Shown: positions 35,876 through 44,633, counted from the stretch's first letter. The stretch is DNA of 64,000 nucleotides from Streptomyces violaceusniger Tu 4113 (GCF_000147815.2 NC_015957.1:1302001-1366000); one strand, 5' to 3'. Notes: a model not told the origin generated them from the letters alone. Numbers and translations: made by a program.

Positions 35876-36730
35876 GTGCGCATCGATCTGCACACCCACT
35901 CCACTGCCTCGGACGGTACGGACACCCCCGCCGAGCTGGTGCGCAATGCCGCCGCCGCGGGTCTGGACGTCGTCGCGCTCACCGACCACGACACCGTCGG
36001 CGGCTACGCGGAGGCGACACGGGCGCTGCCCTCCGGGCTGACACTGGTCACCGGCGCCGAGCTGTCCTGCCGCCTGAACGGGGTGAGCCTGCACATGCTG
36101 GCGTACCTCTTCGACCCGGACGAGCCCGAGCTGGCCGCCGAGCGCGAGCTGGTGCGCGACGACCGGGTGCCCCGGGCCCAGGCGATGGTCGCGAAGCTGC
36201 GCGAGCTGGACGTGCCGATCACCTGGGAGCGGGTGGCGGAGATCGCCGGGGACGGGGCCGTCGGACGGCCGCACATCGCCACCGCGCTGGTCGAGCTGGG
36301 CGTCGTGGAGAGCGTCTCGGACGCCTTCACCCAGGACTGGCTGGCCGACGGCGGGCGGGCGCATGTGGAAAAGCACGAGTCGGACCCCTTCGAGGCGATC
36401 CGGCTGATCAAGGGCGCCGGCGGGGTCGCGGTCTTCGCGCATCCGCTGGCCGTCAAGCGGGGCCAGTGCGTACCGCAGAGCGCGATCGGCGAGCTGGCTG
36501 CGGCGGGTCTCGACGGCGTCGAGGTCGACCACATGGACCACGACGAGGACACCCGTGCGCGGCTGCGCGGCCTCGCCGCCGAGCTCGGTCTGCTCGCCAC
36601 CGGCTCCAGCGACTACCACGGCAGCCGTAAGACCTGTCGGCTCGGCGAGTACACGACCGACCCCGAGGTCTACGGGGAGATCGTGCGCCGGGCGACCGGA
36701 GCCTTCCCGGTGCCGGGCGCGGGCGGCTGA
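35876..36730 (+). CDS. PHP-domain phosphoesterase
   Basis: Predicted 284-residue metal-dependent phosphatase similar to the 3',5'-nucleoside bisphosphate phosphatases (TrpH/RnaseAM type). Motifs are RIDLHTHSTASDGT at the N-terminus, ALTDHDTVGGY, VTGAELSC, GRPHIATAL, FAHPLA and TGSSDYHG, which supply the metal ligands. GTG 35876 has GGAG nine bases upstream and leaves the domain complete. A TATGCT box at 35824 may be its promoter, giving a 40-base leader. Confidence 0.9.
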   Translation: MRIDLHTHSTASDGTDTPAELVRNAAAAGLDVVALTDHDTVGGYAEATRALPSGLTLVTGAELSCRLNGVSLHMLAYLFDPDEPELAAERELVRDDRVPRAQAMVAKLRELDVPITWERVAEIAGDGAVGRPHIATALVELGVVESVSDAFTQDWLADGGRAHVEKHESDPFEAIRLIKGAGGVAVFAHPLAVKRGQCVPQSAIGELAAAGLDGVEVDHMDHDEDTRARLRGLAAELGLLATGSSDYHGSRKTCRLGEYTTDPEVYGEIVRRATGAFPVPGAGG

Positions 36731-36824
36731 GCGCGCCCCTCCCGCCTCCCCTTCTTCCGCCTTCCCTCCGTTTCCCGTACCGCATCAGCGTGCACCGCTG
36801 TTCGTCCCCGCAAGGCCATTCACC

Positions 36825-37430
36825 ATGTTCGACGTCGCCGTCTTCGGCTCCCTCTTCCTCACCCTGTTCGTGATCATGGACCCGCCGGGCATCACACCCA
36901 TCTTTCTCGCGCTGACCTCGGGCCGTCCGGCCAAGGTGCAGCGCAGGATGGCGGGCCAGGCGGCGGCCGTCGCCTTCGGCGTCATCGCCGTCTTCGGCAT
37001 CGGCGGTCAGCAGATCCTCGACTATCTGCATGTCTCCGTCCCCGCGCTGATGATCGCGGGCGGGCTGCTGCTCCTGCTGATCGCGCTCAGTCTGCTGACC
37101 GGTAAGAGCGACGAGCCGAGCCAGACCAAGGACGTCAATGTGGCGCTCGTCCCGCTCGGCATGCCGCTGCTGGCCGGGCCGGGCGCGATCGTCTCGGTGA
37201 TCCTCGCCGTCCAGCACGCGCCCGGGCTCGCGGATCAGGTGGCGGTGTGGTCCGCGATCGTGGCCATGCATGTCGTGCTGTGGCTCACCATGCGCTACTC
37301 GCTGCTGATCATTCGCGTGATCAAGGAAGGGGGAGTGGTGCTGGTCACCCGGCTGTCCGGAATGATGCTCTCCGCCATCGCGGTCCAGCAGATCATCAAC
37401 GGGGTCCTCCAGGTGGCCCATACCGCCTGA
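36825..37430 (+). CDS. MarC-family integral membrane protein
   Basis: Predicted 201-residue protein with six membrane helices. FVIMDPPGITPIFLALTSG in the first hydrophobic pair and PLGMPLLAGPGAIVSVILA are the family repeats. MarC proteins were once thought to give multiple antibiotic resistance, but their transport function is unproven. ATG 36825 has CAAGG upstream. The gene ends before a perfect hairpin. Confidence 0.9.
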   Translation: MFDVAVFGSLFLTLFVIMDPPGITPIFLALTSGRPAKVQRRMAGQAAAVAFGVIAVFGIGGQQILDYLHVSVPALMIAGGLLLLLIALSLLTGKSDEPSQTKDVNVALVPLGMPLLAGPGAIVSVILAVQHAPGLADQVAVWSAIVAMHVVLWLTMRYSLLIIRVIKEGGVVLVTRLSGMMLSAIAVQQIINGVLQVAHTA

Positions 37431-37441
37431 CATGACGCAAA

Positions 37442-37470
37442 CGCCCCCGTACCGTCGCGGTACGGGGGCG
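37442..37470. terminator. Terminator between marC-like gene and small opposite-strand gene
   Basis: Arms 37442-37453 and 37459-37470 pair perfectly over 12 bases with a five-base loop. It serves two convergent genes. Confidence 0.8.
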
Positions 37471-37505
37471 CTCGACGCTCTGTGCTGCTGGAGGGCCTTA
37501 CGGCA

Positions 37506-37658
37506 CTACCGGGCGGCGGTCTCGGCTGGACGGATGTAGATGCGCTGGCCGATAGCGGCGGCCTGCTGCACGATCCGGTTGACGGAGGCGGCGTCTACGA
37601 CGGTGCTGTCGATGGCACTGCCATCGACATCGTCAAGGCGCATGATCTCGAAGCGCAA
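37506..37658 (-). CDS. Small conserved Streptomyces protein (50 residues)
   Basis: A short gene not usually listed by length-limited ORF calling. TTG 37658 has GGGAG six bases upstream and opens 50 codons: LRFEIMRLDDVDGSAIDSTV..., then AASVNRIVQQAAAIGQRIYI. It resembles, from memory, a small hypothetical protein common in Streptomyces. It looks like a strand followed by a helix, with no membrane segment. An internal ATG at 37643 would give 45 residues. Function is unknown. It is divergent from the small frame at 37698. Confidence 0.7.
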   Translation of the reverse strand: MRFEIMRLDDVDGSAIDSTVVDAASVNRIVQQAAAIGQRIYIRPAETAAR

Positions 37659-37697
37659 AGGCTTCTCCCTTCGTCTGATCCTCCTGAAGGAGAACTG

Positions 37698-37877
37698 ATG
37701 TGTACGGAGCCGCGCAGCGTCGCTGCCGCGCCCTCCTGTACGTGTTCAACGAGAGGGTCCCCCAAAAACATTCCCTACGCTAATAAAATTTTTTCGCAGC
37801 CTAAGTATCTGCTGGTGGCCGGTGCGGGGTCCGGTTGTGCCTCTCACACGGCCGCCCGGAGAATGAACCGCGTATGA
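37698..37877 (+). CDS. Possible 59-residue leader ORF coupled to the NYN gene
   Basis: ATG 37698 has an excellent AAGGAGAA site six bases upstream and an open frame of 59 codons whose TGA overlaps the NYN-gene ATG (ATGA). The product has no family I know. Codons 24-36 (PKNIPYANKIFSQ) use AT-rich triplets that are rare in Streptomyces. The ribosome site lies in a CTCCT-GA-AGGAG inverted repeat (37681-37692). It may be a regulatory leader, or a chance frame around an AT-rich promoter. Confidence 0.35.
   Translation: MCTEPRSVAAAPSCTCSTRGSPKNIPYANKIFSQPKYLLVAGAGSGCASHTAARRMNRV
37761..37811. promoter_or_regulatory. AT-rich island upstream of the NYN gene
   Basis: About 50 bases around CTAATAAAATTTTTTCG are far more AT-rich than anything else in the window. 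It may be a strong promoter for the NYN gene (for example TAAGTAT as a -10) or part of the leader frame at 37698. Confidence 0.4.
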
Positions 37878-38803
37878 GTGAAGCGATGCCTCCGGGCCAA
37901 CCAGACCTCGCCTCGATCGTCGCGGGCATCGAGCGCACCAACGAGCTGCTGCAGCGCGTGCTCGCCGAGGTCGCGACCACGCCCTCGACGCACGCGATCT
38001 TCGTGGACGCGGGGTATGTCTACGCGGCCGCCGGCCGGCTCGTCGCGGGTACGGAGGACCGCCGCGCGTTCGAGCTGGACGCCGAGGGGCTCATCGAGGC
38101 GTTCATCGACAAGGCGCGCACGATCTTCCCGGACAGCAGGCTGCTGCGCGTCTACTGGTTCGACGGCGCCCGGCGCCGGATCCACACCCCGGAGCAGCAG
38201 AGCATCGCGGAGCTGCCCGACGTCAAGGTGCGGCTCGGCAACCTTAACGCCAACAACCAGCAGAAGGGCGTCGACTCGCTCATCCGCTCCGACCTGGAAT
38301 CCCTCGCCCGCCACCGCGCCATCGGCGACGCCGTACTGATCGGCGGCGACGAGGACCTGGTCTCCGCCGTCGAGGCGGCCCAGGGCTACGGGGCACGCGT
38401 CCATCTGTGGGGCATCGAGGCCCTCGACGGGCGCAACCAGGCCGAGCCGCTGCTGTGGGAGGTCGACAGCCAGCGCACCTTCGACCTCGACTTCTGCAAG
38501 CCGTACGTCACCCGGCGGGCCACCGGCTACGAGCTGAACGGCGACTCGCCGCTGTGCGGGCCCGCCCCGACCCGGGACGAGGTGCGCTTCGTCGGGGCAC
38601 AGATCGCCGCCCAGTGGCTGTCCGCGCGCGGCCGGGAGACGCTCGCGGAGCTGCTGCCGGGCCATCCGTATCTGCCCGGCTCCGTGGACCAGGAGCTGCT
38701 GATCGACGCGGAGGGGCTGCTGCGGCTCTCGCTGCGTGCCCACGCCGATCTGCGGCGCGCACTGCGGGATGGCTTCTGGGAGCATCTGCAGGCGCAGTAC
38801 TGA
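37874..38803 (+). CDS. NYN-domain (PIN-like) predicted ribonuclease
   Basis: Predicted 309-residue protein. The NYN domain begins near residue 40: HAIFVDAGYVYAAAG holds the first acidic residue, RVYWFDGARR and KGVDSLIRSDLESLA hold others, and AVLIGGDEDLVSAVEAAQ the last. This spacing of Asp residues supports metal-dependent RNA cleavage. The C-terminal 100 residues (TRDEVRFVGAQIAAQWLSARGRE...) form a separate helical domain, possibly LOTUS-like. ATG 37874 overlaps the preceding small frame. Targets are unknown. Confidence 0.85.
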   Translation: MSEAMPPGQPDLASIVAGIERTNELLQRVLAEVATTPSTHAIFVDAGYVYAAAGRLVAGTEDRRAFELDAEGLIEAFIDKARTIFPDSRLLRVYWFDGARRRIHTPEQQSIAELPDVKVRLGNLNANNQQKGVDSLIRSDLESLARHRAIGDAVLIGGDEDLVSAVEAAQGYGARVHLWGIEALDGRNQAEPLLWEVDSQRTFDLDFCKPYVTRRATGYELNGDSPLCGPAPTRDEVRFVGAQIAAQWLSARGRETLAELLPGHPYLPGSVDQELLIDAEGLLRLSLRAHADLRRALRDGFWEHLQAQY

Positions 38804-38824
38804 TCCTTTCCGAGCTGCCTTCTC

Positions 38825-38945
38825 AGCCCGCGTCGCTCAGTCCGCGTCGCTCAGTCCGCGTCGCTCAGTCCGCGTCGCTCAGCCCCGCCCGCGTCGCTCA
38901 GTCCGCGTCGCTCAGCCCGCGTCGCTCAGTCCGCGTCCCTCAGCC
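38825..38945. repeat. 14-bp tandem array between NYN and hydrolase genes
   Basis: About eight copies of GCGTCGCTCAGTCC with slight variants. The last copies run through the stop codon (38940-38942, complement) of the hydrolase, so its C-terminus sits at the array edge. Confidence 0.88.
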
Positions 38946-39806
38946 CACGTCGCGCCAGAAGGAGGTCAGGGCGTCGGCGGTGGGGTGGGCCCGCTCGGTG
39001 TTGGGGGAGTGCCCGGCGCCATCGATCACGGTCCGGCGGGCGGCCAGCCGTCCGGCCATCTCGTCGATCAGCGGCACCGGCCAGGCGTAGTCCGACTCAC
39101 CGGAGAGCACATGGGTACGCAGCCGCAGCGCCGCCAGCTCATCGACCCGGTCCGGCTCAGCGGCAAGCTGCCGCCCTGTGACGATCAGTTGCTCCGGTAC
39201 GGTCCCGAGCCAGCGCTGATGCAGGAACTCCGCCACCCCGGGCGGTGTCGCCGCGTCGGCCGCCTCGGGCGGATCCAGCTCGCGCATCGCCTGCCATACG
39301 GACTCCATGTCCATCACGGTCAGCGCGTCGATCAGCAGCTTGATCCGGGCGCACTGCGGGGCGGAGATGGCCGCCGGGCCGGAACTCATGATCGTCAGTG
39401 AGGCGAACGCCCCAGGGTCGCGCAGTACGGCCGCCCGCGCGATCAGCCCGCCGAGCGAGTGCCCGAGCAGATGGACCGGGTCCTCGGTCGCCGCGCTCAG
39501 GGCGGTGGCCTGCGCGAGCAGGTCCTGGGCCAGCTCGTCCTGGGCGTACGCGGCCTCCTTACGGGGGCCAGGACTCTCGTGCTGCCCCCGCCCGTCGACG
39601 GCGACGAGCCGGAAGCCGGCCGAGGAGAGCGGCTCCAGCAGCGCGATGAAGTCCTCCTTGCTCCCGGTGAACCCCGGGACCAGCAGGACGGTCCCGCGCG
39701 CGGCCGAAGCGGGCCGCGCGTCATGGACGGCGAACTCCCCGCGCGCGGTCCGGAGGCGGTACGCGCGGGCGCCCGCGGGCAGTGTGAGAAAGGGCGGCCT
39801 GCTCAT
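38940..39806 (-). CDS. Alpha/beta-fold hydrolase
   Basis: Predicted 288-residue hydrolase. Motifs include the oxyanion region VLLVPGFTGSKEDFIALL, the nucleophile elbow LLGHSLGGLIARA (Ser), an acid after strand 6 (LSGESDYAWP) and His in DGAGHSPNTE. ATG 39806 is preferred because TAGCCT (39814-39819, complement) lies seven bases upstream, a leaderless arrangement. The stop falls at the edge of the 14-bp array. The substrate is unknown. Confidence 0.86.
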   Translation of the reverse strand: MSRPPFLTLPAGARAYRLRTARGEFAVHDARPASAARGTVLLVPGFTGSKEDFIALLEPLSSAGFRLVAVDGRGQHESPGPRKEAAYAQDELAQDLLAQATALSAATEDPVHLLGHSLGGLIARAAVLRDPGAFASLTIMSSGPAAISAPQCARIKLLIDALTVMDMESVWQAMRELDPPEAADAATPPGVAEFLHQRWLGTVPEQLIVTGRQLAAEPDRVDELAALRLRTHVLSGESDYAWPVPLIDEMAGRLAARRTVIDGAGHSPNTERAHPTADALTSFWRDVG

Positions 39807-39847
39807 GGGGATGAGGCTATACAGGTCGCGGGAAACGGTACGTGAAC

Positions 39848-39891
39848 GGCCAGGGGCCCGCCCCGCGGTGTCGCGGAACGGGCCCCTGGCC
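39848..39891 (-). terminator. Terminator after the DEAD-box helicase gene
   Basis: GGCCAGGGGCCCG (39848-39860) pairs with CGGGCCCCTGGCC (39879-39891), and the 18-base loop contains a further CCGC/GCGG pair. It lies just downstream of the helicase stop on the minus strand. Confidence 0.75.
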
Positions 39892-39919
39892 ATGCCATGC
39901 GCTGTGGCGCGGTTGCGCG

Positions 39920-42397
39920 TCAGCCCTCGGCCGTGGCCTCGACGGCCTCGGCAGCCTTGGCGCGCGTACGGCGCCGGGGCTTGGCGGGCGCGGTCTCGGC
40001 CCCGGCCTCGTCCGCAGCCGGTGCCGCCGTGGCGGCCTTGGCGCGGGTCCGGCGCGGCTTGGCGGGGGCCTCGGTGGCCTCTGTCTCCGGCTGTGCGTCG
40101 GCGGTGTCGGCCTTGGTGGCGGCGCGGGTGCGGCGCCGGGGCGTGGCCGCCTCGGCGGTGCCCTCGGCCGTGTCGACAGCGGCCTCCGCGGCCTCGGCGG
40201 CCTTGGCACGCGTACGGCGCGGCTTGGCGGCTTCGGCGGTGTCGGTGGCCTCGGCGGTGCCTTCGGCGGTCTCGACAGCGGCTTCCGCGGCCTTCGTGGC
40301 CTTGGCGCGGGTGCGCCGCGGCTTGGCGGGGGCCTCGGTGGCCTCCGTCTCCGGCTGTGCGTCGGCGGTGTCGGCCTTGGCGGTGGCGCGGGTGCGGCGC
40401 CGGGGCGTGGCCGCCTCGGCGGTGCCCTCGGCCGTGTCGACAGCGGCCTCCGCGGCCTCGGCAGCCTTGGCGCGGGTGCGACGGCGCGGCTTGGCGGGGG
40501 CCTCCACGGCCTCCGGCTGTGCCTCGACGGTCTCGGCGCCGTTCACCGCGTCCGTCGTGCCCTCGGCCGTCTCCACGGCGGTCTGGGCGGCCTCGGCGGC
40601 CTTGGCGCGGGTACGGCGGCGCGGCTTCGCGGGTGCCTCTACGGCAGCCTCCGTGGCCTCCACCGTCATCACCGCGGTCTCCGCCGACTCGACGGCGACG
40701 GTGCTCGCGGACTCCTCCGTGGCGCCCTCGGTGCCCTTGGCCGTCTCGACGCCCGCTGTCGCCGCCTCGGCGGTCCTGGCGGCACCCCGGGTGCGGCGGC
40801 GGCGCGGCTTCGCGGAGGCCTCAGCGGGCTCCGCCTCCGGCTGGGCCGCCTCCGCCGTGTCGACGGCGGCCGTGGCCGCCTCGGGGTGGGCCGTCGCGGC
40901 ACCGCCGCGCGTACGGCGGCGTCGGCGGGGCCGTCGGGGCTCGGTGGCACCCTCGGCGGTGTCGGCGGCGGACTCGGCCGCCGCCGCGCCCTCCGGGGCG
41001 CCCGTGCCGTCCGTGGTCATACCGCCACGGGTGCGGCGGCGTACCCGGTGGTTGCGCGGGGGGCGCTCCTCCGTGGCCGGGGCGGCGGCCCGGCGGCCGC
41101 GGCCACCCCGGCCTCCGGTCTCGCCCAGGTCCTCGATCTCCTCGGCGGCGAGCCCCGCCCGGGTGCGCTCACCACGCGGGAGCACACCGGTGGTGCCCGC
41201 GGGGATGTTCAGCAGCTCGAAGAGGTGCTCGGAGGTGGAGTACGTCTCCTCCGGCTCATGGAACGCCAGGTCCAGCGCCTTGTTGATGAGCTGCCAGCGC
41301 GGGATGTCGTCCCAGTCGACGAGCGTGATGGCGATACCCGAGGCGCCCGCGCGACCCGTACGGCCGATGCGGTGCAGATAGGTCTTCTCGTCCTCGGGCG
41401 ACTGGTAATTGATCACATGCGTGACGCCCTCGACGTCGATGCCGCGCGCGGCGACGTCGGTGCACACCAGCACGTCGACCTTGCCGTTACGGAAGGCGCG
41501 CAGCGCCTGCTCGCGCGCCCCCTGGCCGAGGTCGCCGTGGACCGCGCCGGAGGCGAAGCCACGGCGCGCGAGCTGATCGGCGATGTCGGCGGCGGTCCGC
41601 TTCGTCCGGCAGAAGATCATCACGAGGCCGCGGCCATCGGCCTGCAGCACCCGCGCCACGACCTCCGGCTTGTCCATGGAGTGGGCGCGGAAGACATGCT
41701 GGGTGATGTTGGCCACGGTCGCGCCCTCGTCGTCCGGCGCGGTGGCGCGGATGTGCGTGGGCTGCGACATATAGCGCCGGGCCAGCGAGATGACCTGGCC
41801 CGGCATGGTGGCCGAGAAGAGCATCGTCTGGCGCTTGGCGGGCAGCAGCTGGATGATCTTCTCGACGTCGGGCAGGAAGCCCAGGTCGAGCATTTCATCG
41901 GCCTCGTCCAGGACGAGTGACTTGACGGAGGAGAGCCGAAGCTTCTTCTGGCCCGCCAGGTCCAGCAGTCGGCCCGGGGTGCCGACGACCACGTCGACGC
42001 CCTTCTTCAGGGCCTCGACCTGCGGTTCGTAGGCGCGGCCGCCGTAGATCGACAGGACGCGGACGGCGCGGACCTTGCCGGCCGTCAGCAGGTCGTTGGT
42101 CACCTGCTGGCACAGCTCGCGGGTGGGGACGACCACGAGCGCCTGCGGGGCGTCGGTCAGCTGCTCGGGCTTGGCCCGGCCCGCCTCGACGTCCGCGGAG
42201 ACGACAACGCGCTCCAGCAGGGGCAGGCCGAAGCCCAGCGTCTTGCCGGTGCCGGTCTTCGCCTGGCCGATGACGTCGGTGCCGGAGAGGGCAACCGGAA
42301 GCGTCATCTCCTGGATGGGGAACGGGGACATGATGCCGACGGCTTCCAGGGCCTCGGCCGTCTCGGGGAGGATCCCGAGTTCTCGGAAAGTGGTCAG
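39920..42397 (-). CDS. DEAD-box RNA helicase with long repetitive basic tail
   Basis: Predicted 825-residue helicase. The core (about residues 1-400) has the Q-motif FPIQEMTLP, AKTGTGKT (Walker A), PTRELCQQ, VVGTPGRLLDL, LDEADEML, SATMPG, IFCRTKRTAADI, TDVAARGID and HRIGRTGRAG. The following 400 residues repeat AEAAVETAEGT...PRRTRAKA and are basic, a likely RNA-binding or disordered tail. No good ATG/GTG fits. The family N-terminus MTTFRELG corresponds to LTTFRELG with a CTG at 42397 and GAGG about eight bases upstream. It matches rhlE of mycobacteria by position. Confidence 0.88.
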   Translation of the reverse strand: MTTFRELGILPETAEALEAVGIMSPFPIQEMTLPVALSGTDVIGQAKTGTGKTLGFGLPLLERVVVSADVEAGRAKPEQLTDAPQALVVVPTRELCQQVTNDLLTAGKVRAVRVLSIYGGRAYEPQVEALKKGVDVVVGTPGRLLDLAGQKKLRLSSVKSLVLDEADEMLDLGFLPDVEKIIQLLPAKRQTMLFSATMPGQVISLARRYMSQPTHIRATAPDDEGATVANITQHVFRAHSMDKPEVVARVLQADGRGLVMIFCRTKRTAADIADQLARRGFASGAVHGDLGQGAREQALRAFRNGKVDVLVCTDVAARGIDVEGVTHVINYQSPEDEKTYLHRIGRTGRAGASGIAITLVDWDDIPRWQLINKALDLAFHEPEETYSTSEHLFELLNIPAGTTGVLPRGERTRAGLAAEEIEDLGETGGRGGRGRRAAAPATEERPPRNHRVRRRTRGGMTTDGTGAPEGAAAAESAADTAEGATEPRRPRRRRRTRGGAATAHPEAATAAVDTAEAAQPEAEPAEASAKPRRRRTRGAARTAEAATAGVETAKGTEGATEESASTVAVESAETAVMTVEATEAAVEAPAKPRRRTRAKAAEAAQTAVETAEGTTDAVNGAETVEAQPEAVEAPAKPRRRTRAKAAEAAEAAVDTAEGTAEAATPRRRTRATAKADTADAQPETEATEAPAKPRRTRAKATKAAEAAVETAEGTAEATDTAEAAKPRRTRAKAAEAAEAAVDTAEGTAEAATPRRRTRAATKADTADAQPETEATEAPAKPRRTRAKAATAAPAADEAGAETAPAKPRRRTRAKAAEAVEATAEG
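40036..40471. repeat. Pair of about 170-bp direct repeats in the helicase tail
   Basis: Segments near 40036-40207 and 40300-40471 are nearly identical and 264 bases apart, which is 88 codons, so loss or gain of a unit would keep the frame. Both encode an Ala/Glu/Arg/Lys-rich PRRRTRA block. Confidence 0.8.
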
Positions 42398-42768
42398 GAT
42401 GCTTGCCTCTTCTGTGAGACGCGGCGAGAAGCGGCGAAGGGGGTCGCACGGCGCCCGGGTGCACCGGCCTTGGGGATGGCCGGTTCGGCGCGGGACCACG
42501 GCCTTCGCTCGAGCGCTCACGCCGCGAGCGGGTCCCTCCTGCCGTACGCAAAAGTGATGCGCGCCGCGCGGAGGGCGGTCGGGTTTGGAGCCGATCGGGC
42601 CACCGACCGGGCATCCGCATTCGTGGAACAACCCGCCGATACTCGACGGGCGCATTTATCACTGTACCCCGGAAGCACGCATCTGTGACCGGGCAGTCCG
42701 ATGCGGGGCATCCGTGGGCATGGCTGACCAGGGCCTTCCCCGGGGCGCGGAGCGCTATTGTGCGCTCC
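42398..42768. other. 371-bp region between divergent helicase and ferritin-like genes
   Basis: Carries the helicase leader on the minus side and a leaderless promoter for the plus-strand gene. The helicase frame stays open for 86 codons upstream of 42397, but third-position bias weakens there. No separate gene is seen. Confidence 0.5.
42756..42761 (+). promoter_or_regulatory. -10 box of leaderless ferritin-like transcript
   Basis: TATTGT ends seven bases before ATG 42769, with no Shine-Dalgarno sequence. Confidence 0.45.
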
Positions 42769-43569
42769 ATGGAGACGCCTGACACGCCTGAGACGCCCGC
42801 CGCGCCCGCCGGAGACCGCGCCGGGGACCACGCAGCTTCGGGGGAGGGCAGCGGGGAGAAGGCCCCGGCGCCCACCGGGATCGCCGCCCAGAACTGGGAC
42901 ACGGCGGCCGCCGATCCGCAGTACCGGGCCGCCGTGGTGGATCTGCTCGGCGCCCTCGCCTACGGCGAGCTGGCCGCCTTCGAACGGCTGGCGGACGACG
43001 CCAAGCTGGCGCCCACCCTTGAGGACAAGGCGGAGCTGGCGAAGATGGCGTCCGCCGAGTTCCACCACTTCGAGCGGCTTCGGGGCCGGCTCTCGGCGGT
43101 CGGCGAGGAGCCGACGGCGGCGATGGAGCCGTTCGCGGCGGCCCTGGACGGGTTCCACCGCCAGACCGCGCCGTCCGACTGGCTGGAGGGCCTGGTCAAG
43201 GCGTATGTGGGCGACTCGATCGCCAGTGACTTCTACCGCGAGGTCGCGGCCCGGCTGGACTCCGACACCCGCGATCTGGTGCTCCAGGTGCTCGACGACA
43301 CCGGGCACGCGTCGTTCGCGATCGAGAAGGTGCGTGCCGCGATCGAGGCCGATCCGCGGGTCGGCGGGCGGCTGGCACTGTGGGCGCGGCGGCTGATGGG
43401 CGAGGCGCTGTCGCAGGCCCAGCGGGTGGTCGCGGACCGTGACGCGCTCTCCACGATGCTGGTCGGCGGGTTGGCGGGCGGCTTCGACCTGGCGGAGGTG
43501 GGCCGGATGTTCTCACGGATCACCGAGGCCCACACCAAGCGGATGGCCGCCCTGGGGCTCGCCGCCTAA
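42769..43569 (+). CDS. Ferritin-like fold (MiaE-like) protein
   Basis: Predicted 266-residue helical protein. After a 45-residue disordered head, helices carry YGELAAFERLADDAKLAPTLEDKAELAKMASAEFHHFERL (an Exx...ExxH ligand set) and, later, YVGDSIASDFYREV and LVLQVLDDTGHASF with a DxxH. This is the ferritin-like/MiaE-like pattern for a two-metal site. It pairs with the helicase gene as Rv3210c does with rhlE in mycobacteria. Enzymatic role is unknown, and tRNA hydroxylation is only a family guess. Confidence 0.85.
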   Translation: METPDTPETPAAPAGDRAGDHAASGEGSGEKAPAPTGIAAQNWDTAAADPQYRAAVVDLLGALAYGELAAFERLADDAKLAPTLEDKAELAKMASAEFHHFERLRGRLSAVGEEPTAAMEPFAAALDGFHRQTAPSDWLEGLVKAYVGDSIASDFYREVAARLDSDTRDLVLQVLDDTGHASFAIEKVRAAIEADPRVGGRLALWARRLMGEALSQAQRVVADRDALSTMLVGGLAGGFDLAEVGRMFSRITEAHTKRMAALGLAA

Positions 43570-43702
43570 GCCCTTCGGGCGGATCTTCGCGCCTGTGACC
43601 TCGGCGTCTGGAGCAGGGGGCGCCTCCCAGGGGGCGCCCCTGGTCGTATCCGGGGGCGCCGTGCCAGGCGTCGCGGGCCCGCGAAGAGCTGCCGGACGGG
43701 GC

Positions 43703-43975
43703 CTACGCCGGGACCGAACGCTGGCGGCGCGTCCTGGCGGGGCGGATGAGCAGCGACAGCAGGGCCGCCGCGAAGCCGAGCGCGACGATCAGCACGGGCG
43801 CCGTGTGCCCGGAGCCCAGCACCGTATGGGTCAGCAGAGCGCCCAGCAGCGCGGCGGCGGGGCCGGTGGACAGGACGAGGCGCCGCGCGGGCAGCCTTCG
43901 GGGGAGCCGTTGGAGCGCCCCGTACGCGATGACGAGACCGATCAGTACCGAGGCGAGCGCTTCCCAGAACAGCAT
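43703..43975 (-). CDS. Small membrane protein, unknown function
   Basis: Predicted 90-residue protein with three hydrophobic stretches (ALASVLIGLVIAYGAL, VLSTGPAAALLGALLTHTVLG, APVLIVALGFAAALLSLLI) and a basic C-terminus. ATG 43975 has GGAAGGACG seven bases upstream. I recognise no family with confidence. It faces the ferritin-like gene tail to tail, with an imperfect GGGGGCGCC hairpin near 43618-43650 between them. Confidence 0.65.
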   Translation of the reverse strand: MLFWEALASVLIGLVIAYGALQRLPRRLPARRLVLSTGPAAALLGALLTHTVLGSGHTAPVLIVALGFAAALLSLLIRPARTRRQRSVPA

Positions 43976-44124
43976 TGGCGCGTCCTTCCCGTAAGCGGAT
44001 CGGAACCGACACGTGATCACGCGTCGGTCGAGCCCGTCCTACCCGCGCTCAAGCGAAGGCAACCCTGCCCACGGGGGCGGTCTGTGGTGCCCGGAGTGCC
44101 GGGGGCGTGTGTACGCGCACACAA

Positions 44125-44169
44125 ACGGCGGCGGGGTTTGGTGGAAGATCCACCAAACCCCGCCGCCGT
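44125..44169. terminator. Perfect 20-bp hairpin after the DUF3107 gene
   Basis: Arms 44125-44144 and 44150-44169 are exact complements with a five-base loop. It lies 12 bases downstream of the DUF3107 stop on the minus strand. Confidence 0.9.
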
Positions 44170-44181
44170 CGGCTGAATACG

Positions 44182-44409
44182 TCAGGCCGCGCCGAAACCG
44201 ACCTTGCGGGCGCTCGGCTCGCCGAGCTCGATGTAGGCGAGCCGGTCGGCCGGGATCAGGACCTTACGGCCGTGGCTGTCCTCCAGGATCAGCACCTGAG
44301 ACTTGCCGCCGAGCGCCTCGGCCACCAGGCGCTCGACCTCCTCGGCAGACTGCCCGCTCTCCAAAGTGATCTCGCGGGGCGCGTGCTGCACGCCGATCTT
44401 GACCTCCAC
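44182..44409 (-). CDS. DUF3107 small protein
   Basis: Predicted 75-residue protein, VEVKIGVQHAPREITLES..., an actinobacterial family (mycobacterial Rv3208A/TB9.4 type). The fold appears ubiquitin-like: two strands, the helix SAEEVERLVAEALG, then strands QVLILEDSHGRKVLIPADRLAYIELG. GTG 44409 has CGGAGGGAC upstream. It lies downstream of the TetR gene on the same strand, as in mycobacteria. Function is unknown. Confidence 0.9.
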   Translation of the reverse strand: MEVKIGVQHAPREITLESGQSAEEVERLVAEALGGKSQVLILEDSHGRKVLIPADRLAYIELGEPSARKVGFGAA

Positions 44410-44633
44410 GGCCTTGTCCCTCCGACGGTCATTTGGGGTAGCGCGGCCATCCGCGCTGTACCCAGCACACACTAGCCGTGCCGGGACACCCGCCGGGGGC
44501 CGCGGGCGCACGCCCGCAGCGAACACACCCGCCGCCGCGAACACGCCCTCTCGGGCCCCGAGCGCTCAGCGGTCCCGAGCGCTCGCGGCGCCGCGCCCCC
44601 GCGCCCTCGTGGCCGGAAATGACGCCCGGGCGC

